A stretch of 64,000 nucleotides of DNA. Origin: Branchinecta lynchi. Taxonomy: Eukaryota; Arthropoda; Branchiopoda; Anostraca; Branchinectidae. Position 1 is the first letter of the stretch; every line of letters starts with the position of its first letter. Where the stretch lies: the NCBI GenBank assembly GCA_023053575.1, contig JAKZAP010000018.1, positions 2,790,001 through 2,854,000 on the forward strand, written 5' to 3'. The translations under genes were made by a program, and so were the position numbers. Below, one piece after another: positions 51,721-63,194 of the stretch. A model generated the notes under the pieces. The model ran no database searches. It worked only from the letters and a program-made list of their open reading frames with translations, and was not told where the DNA came from.

Positions 51721-52125
51721 TTTTTGCATATACCAAGGTATCTGATATCACGGTAACTGGATCTGCAATTAGTCATTTTTGCAGTTACCATGGTATCTGA
51801 TATACGGTTGCTCTGAAAAAAACGACAATTGCCGAAATTACGCTTTTCGAAGTCATCCCAAAAAAAAACAGATATTCAGTCACTTCACTAAGTGGTAAAC
51901 TTCTTTCTCACCAATCTGCCAAAGTTTGATGAAAGTGAGATGACTTTTCAGATACCACGACCAGTTACCACGGTCGGACCGTAGTATCTGAATATCAGAT
52001 ACCACGATAACTGCAAAAACGCCTTTTGACCGTGGAATCAGATACCACGATATAACTGCAAAAACAACTTTAGACCGTGGTATCAGATACCATGGTATCT
52101 GCAAAAACACAACTAGTGTCTAGTC
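51716..52125. mobile_element. Palindromic 'ATACCAYGGTATCTG' element, uninterrupted copy
   Basis: The ends are TTGCGTTTTTGCATATACCA and TATCTGCAAAAACACAACTA. At about 51853 the sequence reads GTCATCCCAAAAAAAAACAG, the place where copies at 41470 and 52490 carry a 'GGGATCCC' element. Many internal ATACCACGATAACTGCAAAA blocks point both ways, so the RNA could fold extensively. Confidence 0.75.
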
Positions 52126-52489
52126 AGTAAACAAAACTTTAAAATCGTCATCATACGGGAATAATGCCAGATGAAAAATTTGTGGCCTGCGTAGTCGTAT
52201 GGTAGTACGAAAAAGTTGCATGTAATACTATGAAATAGCAAAGAATACTATCGTTTAATGCGCCTCGGACTGGTCCAGTCATATGTAGTAGTATCTAGCA
52301 GCATCCTGTCTTGCCATAGTAGCATCCAGTCTTGCCAATAGTAGCATATAGTAGTATGCAGTGACACGGTAGCCTTGAAGTAGAAGCATGTGGTAGCATC
52401 CTTAGTACTGCATGCTACTTTTATGTACTACTTCATAGTACTATTTTGAGAGAAATTTTTCATCGGGTAGCACTTACAATAGGTGCGCT
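52126..52489. other. Short-period sequence rich in AGTAGCATCC and AGTAGTA
   Basis: Between 52190 and 52450 motifs such as AGTAGTA, TAGCATCC and ATAGTACTA recur irregularly. No gene. Confidence 0.4.
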
Positions 52490-54055
52490 TTTGCAGATAC
52501 CAAGTTCAAGGTCAAGTTCAAGTTTTTTTAATTTTACACAAAAATACAAATAGATGACACAAGCACTGTGGAGAAAAACAATTCGAACATGCAGTGCTTG
52601 TTAATGGTATATTAACAGATACCATGGTATCTGTTAGCACAGTAATTAGTCATTTTGCAGTTACCGTGGTGTCTGATTCACGGTTGCTGTGCAAAAACGA
52701 CTGTTGCCGAAATTGGGCTTTTCGAAGTCATCCCAGAAGACAAGACCAAAGGTTTCGATGGGATCCCAAAAATCTAATATTTGATCCAGACAATTGCGAA
52801 CAAACTACCATACTTGTCCAGAAAAAAAAAGGTCAGAAACGAATTCAGTGTATCACCTTATCCGTATAAAGGACATCTAATCAACTTCAAGTAGAAGTTC
52901 AACTTATAAAAAAAAAATCCGGTTTCAACCGGATTCCAAACGAACTATATGTCCAGGTAAAAAAAAAAGATTGTCATATACAGATTCAGCGTGTTTTCTT
53001 ACCCCTAAATCTGTCATCTAATCAACTTCAAATAAAACTTTTGCTTTTAACAAATTTTCCGGTTTGGCCTGATTCCGGCCGAACAAGTTGTCCTGGTAGA
53101 AAATACTGTTCCCATAAGGGTTCAGCATGTCTCCTTAACCCTTAATCGAACATATAATCAACTTAAAACAAAACTTTTACTTTGAACAAACTTTCCGGTT
53201 TTGGCCAAATTCCGAGCGAACTACTTTCCCGGCGAGAAAATGGTTTTCACCATCGTGTTCAGCACGTCTTCTTATCCCTAAATCGAACATCTAATCAACT
53301 TCAAATAAAACTTTTACTTTTAACAGACTTTCCGGTTTTGGCCGGAGTCCGGGCTAACTACTTGTCCGGCGAACAAATGTGTTTCACCATCATCTTCAGC
53401 ATGTCTTCTTATCTATAAATCAAACATCTAATCAACTTCAAATAAAACTTTTACTTTTAACAAACTTTCCGGTTCCGGGCGAAATACTTGTACGATGACA
53501 AAATGGTTTTCACCATCGTGTTCAGCATGTCTTTTTACCCTATAATCGACTATCACATTATATGTTTAAAAATATTTCATTTGCCCATTAAATTAAACCC
53601 CCTCCCCCACCCCCAATGTAGGGCTAAATAGCCCATCTACGAACTTGACCTTACTCTTGACCCAAACAATCCTCACACCAAGTTTCATCAAAATATCTCA
53701 TTCCCTTCGAGAGTTATAGTACTTACAGACGGACAGACAGACGGACGGACAACTTTTGTGATGTCATAGGTATCCCTCCACTTACGTTTTGGGATCCCAA
53801 AAAACTGATATCCAGTTACATCACTAAGTACCAAACTTCTTTCTCACCAATTTGACAAAATTTGACGAAAGTGAGATGACTTTTCGGATACCACGGTCGG
53901 ACCGAGGTATCTGAATATAAGCTACCACGATAACTGCAAAAACAAATTTTGACGGTGGTAGCAGATACCACGATAACTGCAAAAAAGATACGCTGCCACA
54001 ATAACTGCTTTAGACCGTGGTTTCAGATACCATGCTATCTGCAAAAACGCAACTA
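52490..54055. mobile_element. Palindromic element, copy 3, carrying a nested 'GGGATCCC' element
   Basis: The left part (52490-52739) and right part (53803-54055) match the uninterrupted copy at 51716-52125. The left part has an extra insert at about 52500-52610 (TTCAAGGTCAAGTTCAAGTT). The nested element sits after CGAAGTCATCCCAGAAG, the same site as in the copy at 41470-44210. Confidence 0.7.
52740..53802 (+). mobile_element. 'GGGATCCC' element, copy 7
   Basis: It begins ACAAGACCAAAGGTTTCGAT and ends TTTTGGGATCCCAAAA at 53787-53802. It carries about five ~137-bp units, CACCAAGTTTCATCAAAATA, GAGAGTTATAGTAC and a GACGGACAGACAGACGGACG run. Confidence 0.82.
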
Positions 54056-54339
54056 GTACCGCTGAATCGTAGGACATCAGCCTCTCCCTTATGAAATTCC
54101 CCGATCGAATGAAATCTACCAATGTACCCGAAACTGCTGCATTTCCACGTACCTGCAACGTTCAGTAAACTACCACTATGACGCTATGCAAAACAGATGG
54201 TACGCAAGAGGGATATTGTCGCCTTCCCTGGAGACTCCCACATAGCACTGTCCCAGAGACTCACTTCCCGCATTCTGAAGAATCCCCACGAACGGGGAAT
54301 GCTCGATGATGATCGAAAAGAGACTCCCTAACTGACAGT

Positions 54340-54425
54340 GCTCAACGGATACGTCAGCTAAATGCAATATTTCGTCCCTTTTTGGCAAGAGTCCTCTTCA
54401 GGGCCGGAAAATGAACTTGCAGAAG
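54340..54425 (-). repeat. Hammerhead repeat, decayed minus-strand copy
   Basis: On the minus strand, 54369-54400 reads CTGAAGA, GGACTCTTGCCAAAAAGGGA with C, GAAATATT. The core is intact, but stem II has a mismatch and the stem I strands (GGCC before, GCAT after) no longer pair well. Flanked by TAGCTGACGTATCCGTTGAG. Confidence 0.55.
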
Positions 54426-54444
54426 ACAACTAAAGATTCTAGAT

Positions 54445-55015
54445 AAAGTATCTGATTTTGCTGAATTCTTTGTCGAAATTGCTATCAACCACCAGCAAGC
54501 AATTCAAATTCACGATTCCATTCGAGTCGGATATGGAAAAATAGTTCCAAATAGAGGAAGGTATAAAAGAAAAGCCCTTGGTAGTTTATATAATAGTTTT
54601 TGTTCTCCCTCTGTCTGCAAGCTTTCCGGAATTTTTGGTGTTCTGAGACTAAAAGATTTAAAATATCAGGACTTATTATTTCACATATTGTAAATTTCTC
54701 TTGTACCTTCCTCGACGTTATAGGATTTCCCGTATAACTGCAACTTTTTTGCCCTCTGACCCTTGTGCAAAGTTATCTGCAATTGCCCAAGACCTTCACG
54801 TTTCTGCCCTTGGCAATTTCTCCGCATTCCATCTAGGAAAAAGATTTGTTAGACACGATTGGTCCCTTTTTCTTTTTTTTAATGTTCATTTTTGAATTTT
54901 GTGCATTTACTAGCCTACAGTATTGAATGCTCAATGTATTTTTCCTTTTCTTTGTTTGTACTGCACTATTTTCCTCTTCTTAAGTGCGTAAATAAAATTT
55001 CATCATCGTCATACT
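54445..55015 (+). pseudogene. 5'-truncated LINE fragment, relative of the 23.5-kb LINE
   Basis: IRVGYGKIVPNRGRYKRKAL, GSLYNSFCSPSVCKLSGIFG matches the 23.5-kb ORF (LQIGYAKIVAIRGKYRRTAL, AKLYSSFCDPSVLFSVGLF). The frame is then shifted to LLYLPRRYRISRITATF and LSAIAQDLHVSALGNFSAFH. The 3' end is AATAAAATTTCATCATCGTC. It is broken by at least one frameshift and stop. Confidence 0.75.
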
Positions 55016-56095
55016 TCATCTAATATCTTTAGCTGTTTTCCAAAAGTTCACCAGGAAGGGACTTCCTCTATCCTCCTGGTTCCCCTCATCCCCAGGGAAC
55101 GGGGAAAGAGGGCTTTAGTATAAGCACCCGCTCTGTATTTACGGAAACCGATCGGGGATTTTTGCTTGCCCAGCCCCAAAGAGACACATGTTCTTATGGT
55201 AGGTTATGGCTCCCCCCCCATATTCCACTCTATAGGACACATTGTACTTAAAATAGTAAATCATTCTACTTCAGAAGTATTTCCATCCATTTTCGTTCCC
55301 AAGATTCCCGAGATCCTCTACGAGCAAACACACTGATTTTCACGCTTGCCATGTTCGTTCTCTTTACGTGATGTATCACGCGACCGATCACTGTTTCAGG
55401 GGAGCTCATTCGTCCTGAGACCGGTTATACAAATTCTGCCATGATTACCGTTGAGGCCAAGGGGCATGAAAAGAGGCTAAAAACAGCCGAAGCCTTATGT
55501 AATTTTCTGTAAGCTTATCTAAGTGTTAAAGTAGTCAACTATCTCAGAATATCTTAGCATAGTGCGAGGTGCCCTTTAAGATCGTGATCGTTCAAGTACG
55601 TAGCGACCGCTCGGGTAAACGCTACACGGAAGTAAGATATCTCTATAGTTGATACACCAATACGCCCCTCATAAAATCCAATGACAGATTGCAGTCACAT
55701 GTGCTAGAGAAACAATAAGAATCACATGTGAGATCTTGGTTTAAGTTATCTGACGGGTAAATAAGCGATTAGGCTTTTGCTTGAATCGCGCATTAGCCCC
55801 GTGGAAATTCAACCAGCACTCAACACTGAAGTCGGAAGCCAGAATTGACAAACTTGATGAAGTTTGACAGAAAAGAATTCGGTAGAGCACAAATAGAAGC
55901 AGAGGCATTTTAGACGTTTTAAACATGGCTAGGCCTAAGAGGAATTGAAAATAGCCAAACTTGGATAAACGTACACCAAGAAGTTACGTGTCATTGTTTA
56001 CTTTATGCTAGCGCAACTAGCGGCCAAAAAAGAACGAATCCGGAAGGAATTTTATGAAAGGCGTATTAACTAAGAATATACAGAATAACACACAC
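55016..56095. other. Intron sequence; third copy of the CARD-like remnant at about 55400-55570
   Basis: GAGGCTAAAAACAGCCGAAG and AAGTGTTAAAGTAGTCAACT at 55470-55540 resemble the copies at 14342 and 37056, with all frames broken. Nothing else was recognised. Confidence 0.35.
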
Positions 56096-56274
56096 CCTAG
56101 AGCCATCTAACTGAAAATTAGTTTCCGGTGACTGAAGGCCCAACAGAAGGTCAGGTTGGGAGTTGAACCGTTGGATGCTCTTGAGAAACCACTCGGTTCT
56201 TTGCGTTTCGTAGTCTTCCAAGTCCTGGGAGGTGATGGACGTGATGCGCCGAAACAGAACCGGTTTGCCCTTTC
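56096..56274 (-). CDS. TBC1D24: TBC1D24-like gene, exon N-terminal to the TBC domain
   Basis: On the minus strand a clean acceptor (CTAACTTTCTTTCACTTTCCAG) precedes an open block encoding KGKPVLFRRITSITSQDLED, YETQRTEWFLKSIQRFNSQP and DLLLGLQSPETNFQLDGSR. With donor AGG/GTGTGT it is 179 bp and ends in phase 0, matching the phase-0 start of the exon at 44312. The N-terminal part of this family is poorly conserved, so membership rests on strand, splice sites, phase and order rather than on homology. The donor could also be a nearby GT. Confidence 0.55.
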
Positions 56275-56606
56275 CTGGAAAGTGAAAGAAAGTTAGGGCG
56301 CTTTTCGCGCCATATTTATCTTTTTGTGTTTCTTTATTTATTATTTATTAGGGTCACGAAGATAATTGAAACGTTAGTGATGGGATATAAAGTGTGTCCA
56401 TCCATCTGGATATCTGTCTGGCGCTTAACATGTATATTTATTTACAGAAGAATGAAAAAATTCTTGCCCATCAAAATTGGCCCAGGAGGACCTAGATGGA
56501 GTAAAAAAAAAGAAAGAGATATACAACACAATACAATATTAACTCTCACAACACAAGAACAATGTAAGAGAATAGGAACATTAGCACGTAAATGAGTCGT
56601 ATAATT

Positions 56607-56935
56607 TCACGATCTGTTTAAAGGACAGCTGAACGAAGAGTACCAATTATCATCCCTATCTTTATGACTTCCGTTAACAATGCATGCAGAAAACCCAATC
56701 CAAATTCGAAATTGTGTTTCCAAGCTATGATTTTTGCTCGATTTTGCATCTGTCCTTATTTCAGTACCGAACAATTTTAGAAATGAACAAATGCCTCCAA
56801 TCAACCCTTCTTCTGGAATATTATTTAACCAGTTAAGCCCAAATGTATATCTAGAAGAAATTCCAATACGATCCTGACAGCGCTGTGCAAGATTAGAATG
56901 AATTGCGCTTTTTGTCTTGGAGTCTGCATGTGCAA
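56607..56935 (-). pseudogene. Unassigned coding remnant
   Basis: The minus strand stays open for about 108 codons: ADSKTKSAIHSNLAQRCQDR, IGISSRYTFGLNWLNNIPEE, LIGGICSFLKLFGTEIRTD and so on to a stop at 56607. Upstream the frame appears shifted (GEYSSPERGVFKIEMFVSGG). The composition is protein-like, but I recognise no family. It could be a decayed transposable-element ORF. Confidence 0.3.
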
Positions 56936-57593
56936 ACCTCCAGAAACAAACATCTCTATTTTGAAAACACCACGCTCAGGAGAAGAATACTCTCCGTGGC
57001 CATGTCTGTAAATGCATTTTCCATGGTGTGTTCAAGTATGGTTTCATTGTTCAGGTGCCCTTTAAAAAGCTTTCAAACTTCTTTATTCTGGCCTCGGTCG
57101 CAGTTACAGGGTCGGCAAGAAGGTAATCTGTACTGATTTGTGTATTCTTTGCCCACGGGGGGAGGCTCAGCAGATACTTGTCGTACCGATAATACGTAGG
57201 CTACCCCTACAGCAAAATTCTCGGAGTCCAAGTGTACATGTATGTAATCGTGTTAGTTGTGAGTTTTACAATTGTATTTGATGATGATTTGCCTACGAAA
57301 GTGTTCTGTTTTTCTTTGGTTTTGCTTTTCTTTTCGTTTTTGTACTCCGTTCTTATTCTTTTTTAAATGACGGGTGATAAATACAAAAATAAAAAAAAAT
57401 AAAAATAATAATAAGACCTGACAGACCTATTGTTCAAAAAGAGACTCGACGAGTACTGGCAAACGCAAACGTGCAGAGAGAATTAGAGCGCCCCAGAAGC
57501 AATAACCAAGATGTGATCACCATCATCAACCGTAAGCTTCTCATCGGGATACTACACCCTTATTGCTAGCAAGTGAACTTTAAGGTATAATTT
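56936..57593. other. No gene seen
   Basis: AT-rich, with an AAAATAAAAAAAAATAAAAA stretch at about 57388. No exon borders were found. Confidence 0.3.
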
Positions 57594-57905
57594 AAGGGAT
57601 CCCAAACGTGAGTGGAGGGATACCTATGACATCGCAAAAGTGGTCCGTCTGCGTCAGCACGATAAGTCTCGAAGGGAATGAGATATTTTCATGAAACTTG
57701 TTGTGAGGATTTTTGGGTCTAGAGGAAGGTCACGCTCTTAGATGGTCTCTGTAGCCCTATGCTTAGGGGTGGGGGAGGGGGTCCAATTTAAGGGGCAAAC
57801 AAAACATTTTTAAACAGAAACGTGATAGTCGATTATGGGGTAAGAAGACACGCTGAACACGATCAGGAATCGTCAGGAATCCGGCAAAAGCCAGAAAGCT
57901 TGAGG
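57594..57905 (-). mobile_element. 'GGGATCCC' element, short minus-strand copy
   Basis: The left border AAGGGATCCCAAACGTGAGT is the element's 3' end. CGATAAGTCTCGAAGGGAAT, GATATTTTCATGAAACTTG and GGGGTGGGGGAGGGGG follow in complement, then one tandem unit with an internal deletion (GCTGAACACGATCAGGAATC). Truncated at about 57905. Confidence 0.7.
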
Positions 57906-58137
57906 CAACTGAGGCTGCTACAGACAACTAACGTAGGAAAAAACATAGAAAAAGAAAAACATGTGGATGGTCTGAAGCCTCCGACAATCCCCTCAACAAT
58001 CGAAAAGCACAAACGTCAATCAGGATGTGCCCAACCCATAGTAAAGCCCCCCCCCCCCACCTCCTCCAGCTTTCCGCATAAACAGAGACAGGAGCATTTG
58101 CGGTCCAGACAGGACCACCAGCAGACATGATCGACTC

Positions 58138-58240
58138 CAGAATCCGTGACTGAAGACGACGAACAGAAAATCAGCAAATTTCGGAAAAAGATGGAATTCG
58201 TTCACCAGCGAAAGCACTACAATTCCGTCTCTCCCCATGT
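58138..58240 (+). CDS. Candidate exon with weak similarity to protein phosphatase inhibitor 2
   Basis: Between a possible acceptor (CGACTCCAG) and donor (CCCCAT/GTAACC) the plus strand encodes SVTEDDEQKISKFRKKMEFV then HQRKHYNSVSPH. The order acidic run, Lys/Arg-rich helix, KxHYN resembles the C-terminal KLHYNE region of PPP1R2-type inhibitors. The match is short, no partner exon was found, and the strand is opposite to the host gene. Treat as a hypothesis. Confidence 0.25.
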
Positions 58241-58507
58241 AACCATCAAGAGTTGTTATACAGGAAGAGAAAGGTCTTTTCGCGCCACTGAGACAGGTTA
58301 GTCATGTTCGATTTGTTGTGTTTAGTTTGTATGCAGAGCAAAGAAACATGATCTTATCTGATCTCATCAAGTCCTATAAAGGGTATAGACAAATACATAG
58401 TTTATTACAACAAAAATGCTAATGGAACAAGTGCAAATAACGAAAAACAATTAATTTTTTTTTTAACTATTTCCCGCCCAAATTTTCCCCAAAACATGTA
58501 ATACATT

Positions 58508-58873
58508 GTTTACACGGACAAGAAATCCCGTCGAAATTCTGGTCGACTTGAAACAATTCGTGAATAAGACTAGAAAAAAAGTCTAGCGGGACCGTAATTC
58601 CTTTCATGATGAAAGGAATTCCGGTCAGCTTGAAAGGAATCGCGTCGGCGGCGGTGGTAAAAAGACTAAAAAAAAGTCTAGCTAGCTTCTGAGTGCAGCA
58701 GTGATGAGTACTGATGTCATAAATGCTATCAACGAATTTTTTTGTTGGCTGGTCAATTAATTTTTGTCGTATTTTTGGTCCGAAGAATTATTTTTTTCCC
58801 CTGTGCGTGTAAATGTAATCTTATCCCAAAGACCGGATTCTGATCAAGTTTTCCTTTACTTGTAAACGCTGCT
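58508..58873. mobile_element. MITE family E, copy 1
   Basis: The ends GTTTACACGGACAAG and CTTTACTTGTAAACGCTG are roughly inverted. Internal features shared with copy 2 (59449-59852): AGACTAGAAAAAAAGTCTAG, CCTTTCATGATGAAAGGAAT (palindromic), AAAAAGTCTAGCTAGCTTCT and GATGTCATAAATGCTAT. No coding capacity. Confidence 0.65.
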
Positions 58874-59448
58874 TAAGCCTTTAAATCCCTCACATTTGTA
58901 CGTCGGGTGCTGAAGTAAATTCGGTTCGACACACATTGGGTAGGCATAAGGACCGGATCACAATCCGGCCGAAAGGGCCCTGCAATAAGTGATTTCCTGG
59001 CGATCTCTTCCTCCTTTAAAGTTGGCTCGGTTTTCGCTAGTTACGACACATTAATATGAGCTCTCGGCTACAGGAATAACAAAGCGTGAAGGCGGAAGCG
59101 TAGACGACGAAAGGCTATAAGATTTTTCGACACCGTCACCGAAAATGAGTAAAACAAATCATTTCACAATACACAGCCGCTGTGGGCGGCTTCAAGAATG
59201 AATTATCGATCTTTGGTGATAATTTGAAGTTATCACAAACGTTTAATATGACACTTTCTTGACTGTTTACATACGGTGTTCAAGAGTGGATTAATCAGAA
59301 ATGAAATCCTGAAGGTTTCAGACTTTTCCGACCGATCTTATCCTACTGGTCGTTTTTGCACCTTCGGAGTCAAAGCCGACTTCCTAATTTGTCAATGGAT
59401 CCCCTAATCCGTCTACCCCGCTTACTGCCAGACTAATGTAGCGTCTAC
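58874..59448. other. No gene seen
   Basis: Between the two MITE family E copies I recognise no exon or repeat. Confidence 0.3.
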
Positions 59449-59852
59449 ACTGACAAGTAAATCCCGTCGAGTAGAAAGGAATTCCGGCCGCCGTTCCGTT
59501 GGCCGGATTCCGTTCGTGAAGAAGACTAGAAAAAAAGTCTAGCGGGACGGGAATCCTTTCATGATGAAAGTAATTCCGGTCTACCTCAAACGAATCTCGT
59601 CGGGAGCGCTGGTAAAAAGACTAAATAAAAGTCTAGCTAGCTTCTGAGAGCAGCGGTCATCAGTACCGATGTCATAAATGCTATAAAAAAAATGTATTTT
59701 ATAAAAAATGTAATTTATGTATTTATTTAAATGTAATTTATTTTTAGTCAGATTTCTGGTTCGAAGAATTTATTTTTTTCCCTCTGCGTGTAAACATAAT
59801 ATTGACATCAAGATCGTACTCTGTTCAAGTTGTCCTTTACTTCCAAACGCTG
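59449..59852. mobile_element. MITE family E, copy 2
   Basis: It begins GCGTCTACACTGACAAGTAA and ends TTTACTTCCAAACGCTGC. It has the same AGACTAGAAAAAAAGTCTAG and CTTTCATGATGAAAG palindromes as copy 1, plus an extra AT-rich stretch at 59690-59745. Confidence 0.65.
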
Positions 59853-60154
59853 CATAATGTTAATGTGGGAATAAGGGCCGCTAAACCCAAGCTACAAACT
59901 GGTCAACACCCTTCTTAAAATGCGTAGACCGCAATAAGGAAATGGCAGCTAAACATTTGCTGTGTCAGCTCCATGACACGTTAGCGTGCAATGCGAAAAA
60001 AAGCCGGCAAATATGGAGCTTAAAAGAGACAGAACAGGTATATGATTAAACGGCTTTTCTAGCTTTTTCGACAGCCTAGCTGGTTTTGTTGTAGGGATGG
60101 TGCGTCTTCTGGTGGGCGGGGGGGGGGGGGAAGGTTCTAATATTACCGATAATA
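59853..60154. other. No gene seen; G-tract at 60118-60130
   Basis: Open frames on both strands owe their length to the G-tract. Nothing recognised. Confidence 0.3.
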
Positions 60155-61101
60155 ACAAGACCAAAGGTTCCGATGGGATCCCAAAAATTCAATATCTGAT
60201 CCAGACAACTGGGTCTTGTCTTAGCCAGATCCAGTCATCGCCAGACTCCTCGAACATTTTTACAATTAAAGTTCAGAAAAAGATTAAGGCCAAATAGCTA
60301 ATCATCTGAGAAAACCAAGTTAGATTTGGATTCAGCATGTGTGTTTACCCCTATAAGTTATATCTGTTTTGACGAAAACTTCCTGCCATTTCTGCCAATT
60401 TCCCGGTTTCGGCCGAACTCTGGAACTACTTGTCCGGCGAAATAAGAAAGCTAATATACGAACTCAGGGTATCTTCTTTCCCCAATAATGAACATCTAAC
60501 CAACTTCAAATAAAAATTTACCTTATAACAAATTTTCCGACTCCAGCCGGATTCCGGTCGAACTATATGTCCGGGTAAAAAATGATTGTCATACACGGAT
60601 TCAGCATCTTTTCTTACCCCTAAATAGGTTATCTAATCAGCCAGAAATAAAACATTAACTTCTAACAATTTTCCGGTCTTGGCCGGATTCCGGGCGAACT
60701 ACATGTACGGGTAGAAAATTGTTTTCACGTAAGTGCTCAGCATGTCTTCTTGCCCTAAATTGAACATCCAATCAACTCCAAATACAAACTTTTACTTTTA
60801 ACAAACTTTCTGGTTTCGGCCGGATTCCGAGCAGACTACTTGTCCGATGACAAAATGGTTTTCACCTTCGTGTTCAGCATGTTTTCTTACCCCATATTCG
60901 ACTATCACATTAGCTGTATCAAAATATTTTGTTTGCCCCTTAATTTGAACCCCCTCTCCCACCCCTAAATGTAGGGCTACAATGCCCATCTGCGAACTCG
61001 ACTGGTCCGACGACCCAACGAACCCTCACACACAGACGGACGGACGGACAACTTTTGCGATGTCATAGGTATCCCTCCACTTACGTTTTGGGATCCCAAA
61101 A
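60155..61101 (+). mobile_element. 'GGGATCCC' element, copy 9
   Basis: It begins ACAAGACCAAAGGTTCCGAT and ends TTTTGGGATCCCAAAA at 61086-61101. It has about four ~137-bp units. The CCAAGTTTCATC and GAGAGTTATCG blocks are deleted just before the GACGGACGGACGG run. Confidence 0.82.
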
Positions 61102-61373
61102 AGCAGTTCGCGACGGCAGGGATGGATAAACGTCACAATACCAAGGGGCCCAAAAGTGGCTAAAGTCGAAATAGGGTCTCGCTTATTTCAAACTATTAAC
61201 TTCCCTAGAATTGAAGAGTAGTATGAAAATGATAGTAGTTTACACTACAATAGGTCACAAGAATTTACCATTTACTTAAAAACCATACGGTTTGAAATGC
61301 AAAGAAAAAACGATAATCGGCTAATACGACATATGCAGATAGGGCACATTTGGAATCCTCACCGAAAGAGATA
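61102..61373. other. Spacer between two 'GGGATCCC' elements
   Basis: About 270 bp without a recognised feature. Confidence 0.35.
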
Positions 61374-62767
61374 ACAAGACCAAAGGTTTCGATGAGATCC
61401 CAAAACTTCAATATCTGATCCAGACAGTTGGGTCTTGTCTTCGCCAGACTCCTTGAACATTTTTACTATTAAATGGATCAGCATGTGTGTTTTCCCCTAT
61501 AAGCCATCTCTGTTCTGACGAAAACTTCCTGCCACTTCTGCCAATTTCCCGGTTTCGGCCGAATTCCGGAACTACTTTTCCGGCGAAAAAAGAAAGCTAG
61601 AAAAAGAACTCAGCGTATCTTCTTTCCCCAATATTGAACATCTAATCAACTTCAAATAAAAATTCAACTTACAACAAATTTTCCGGCTCCAGCCGGATTC
61701 CCGTCGAACTATATGTTGGGTAAAAAATGATTGTCATACACGGATTCACCATCTCTTTACCCCTAAATCGAATATCTAATCAACTACAAATAAAACTCTA
61801 ACTTTTAACAATTTTCGGTTTCGGCCGGATTCCGGGCGAACTACTTGTCTGGGTAGAAATTTTTTTTCACATAAGTGTTCAGCATGTCTTCTTACCCCTA
61901 AATCGAACATCTAATCAACTCCAAATAAAATTTTACTTTTAACAAACTTTCCGGTTTTGGCCGGATTCCGGGCGAACTACTTGTTCGGCGAGAAAATGGT
62001 TTTCACCATTGTGTTCAGCATAGTTTCTTACCCCTAAATCGAACATCTAATCAACTTCAAATAAGACTTTTACTTTTAACAGACTTTCCGGTTTTGTCCG
62101 GATTCTGGGCTAACTACTTGTCCGGCGATAAAACGGTTTTCACGACCGTGTTTAGCATGTCTTTTTACCCCTAAATCGAAGATCTAATCAACTTCAAATA
62201 AAATTTTACTTTTAACAAACTTTCCGGTTTTGGCCGGATTCCGGGCGAACTACTTGTTCGGCGAGAAAATGGTTTTCACCATTGTGTTCAGCATAGCTTC
62301 CTACCCCTAAATCGAACATCTAATCAACTTCAAATAAGACTTTTACTTTTAACAGACTTTCCGGTTTTGTCCGGATTCTGGGCTAACTACTTGTCCGGCG
62401 ATAAAACGGTTTTCACGATTGTGTTTAGCATGTCTTCTTACCCCTAAATCGAAGATCTAATCAACTTCAAATAAAACTTTTACTTTTAACAAACTTTCCG
62501 GTTTTGGCCAGATTGGCCGGATTGACCATCGTGTTATATTTAATTTGCCCCTTAATCTAAAACCCCTCCCCCACCCCTAAATGTAGGGCTAAATAGCCCA
62601 TCTACGAACTTGACCTTACTTTTGACCCAAAGAATCCTCACACCAAGTTTCATCAAAATATCTCATTCCCTTCGAGAGTTACAGTGCGCACAGACGAACG
62701 GACGGACGGACGGACAACTTTTGCGATGTCATAGGTATCCCTCCACTTACGTTTTGGGATCCCAAAA
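61374..62767 (+). mobile_element. 'GGGATCCC' element, copy 10 (longest array)
   Basis: It begins ACAAGACCAAAGGTTTCGAT and ends TTTTGGGATCCCAAAA at 62752-62767. It has about eight ~137-bp units. Those around 61950-62230 and 62230-62490 form a duplicated dimer with shared variants (ACTTGTTCGGCGAG, then GGTTTTGTCCGGATTCTGGG). CACCAAGTTTCATCAAAATA, GAGAGTTACAGTGC and (GACG)n follow. Confidence 0.85.
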
Positions 62768-63194
62768 ACTACAGACAGATTGGCTGAATTTTGTATCACC
62801 TTGCACCAAAAATTAACTACAGTAGGTTAATCATTGGAACCTCTCACGTATCCCAACTACGCGTCATCTACTAAGGTCAGATGTACGCGACTGACACCAC
62901 ACAACTATAACTCCGGAAAATAAAGATCACAATCACAATTTCACTTATTACAATTTCTCAGAATTTTAAATTATTCTCACCTGACTGAAATCCAAGATAA
63001 ACCAATGAAGGACGAAAGTATTTTGCTAATTTTAGCAAAAAAGAGGAGCGTGCCAATAGCCTAGATGATGCAATCGGCATTTTGCTTGCGCACGACTTAG
63101 AAATTCCACATTCGAGAGAATTCCCGCGAGCTGACAGCCATCGCCGGAAAAACTTTATATCCCCATCACGTCTCACCATATTTAATGATTACAT
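62768..63194. other. No gene seen
   Basis: A 73-codon minus-strand frame at 62958-63179 shows no motif. No repeats matched. Confidence 0.3.
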
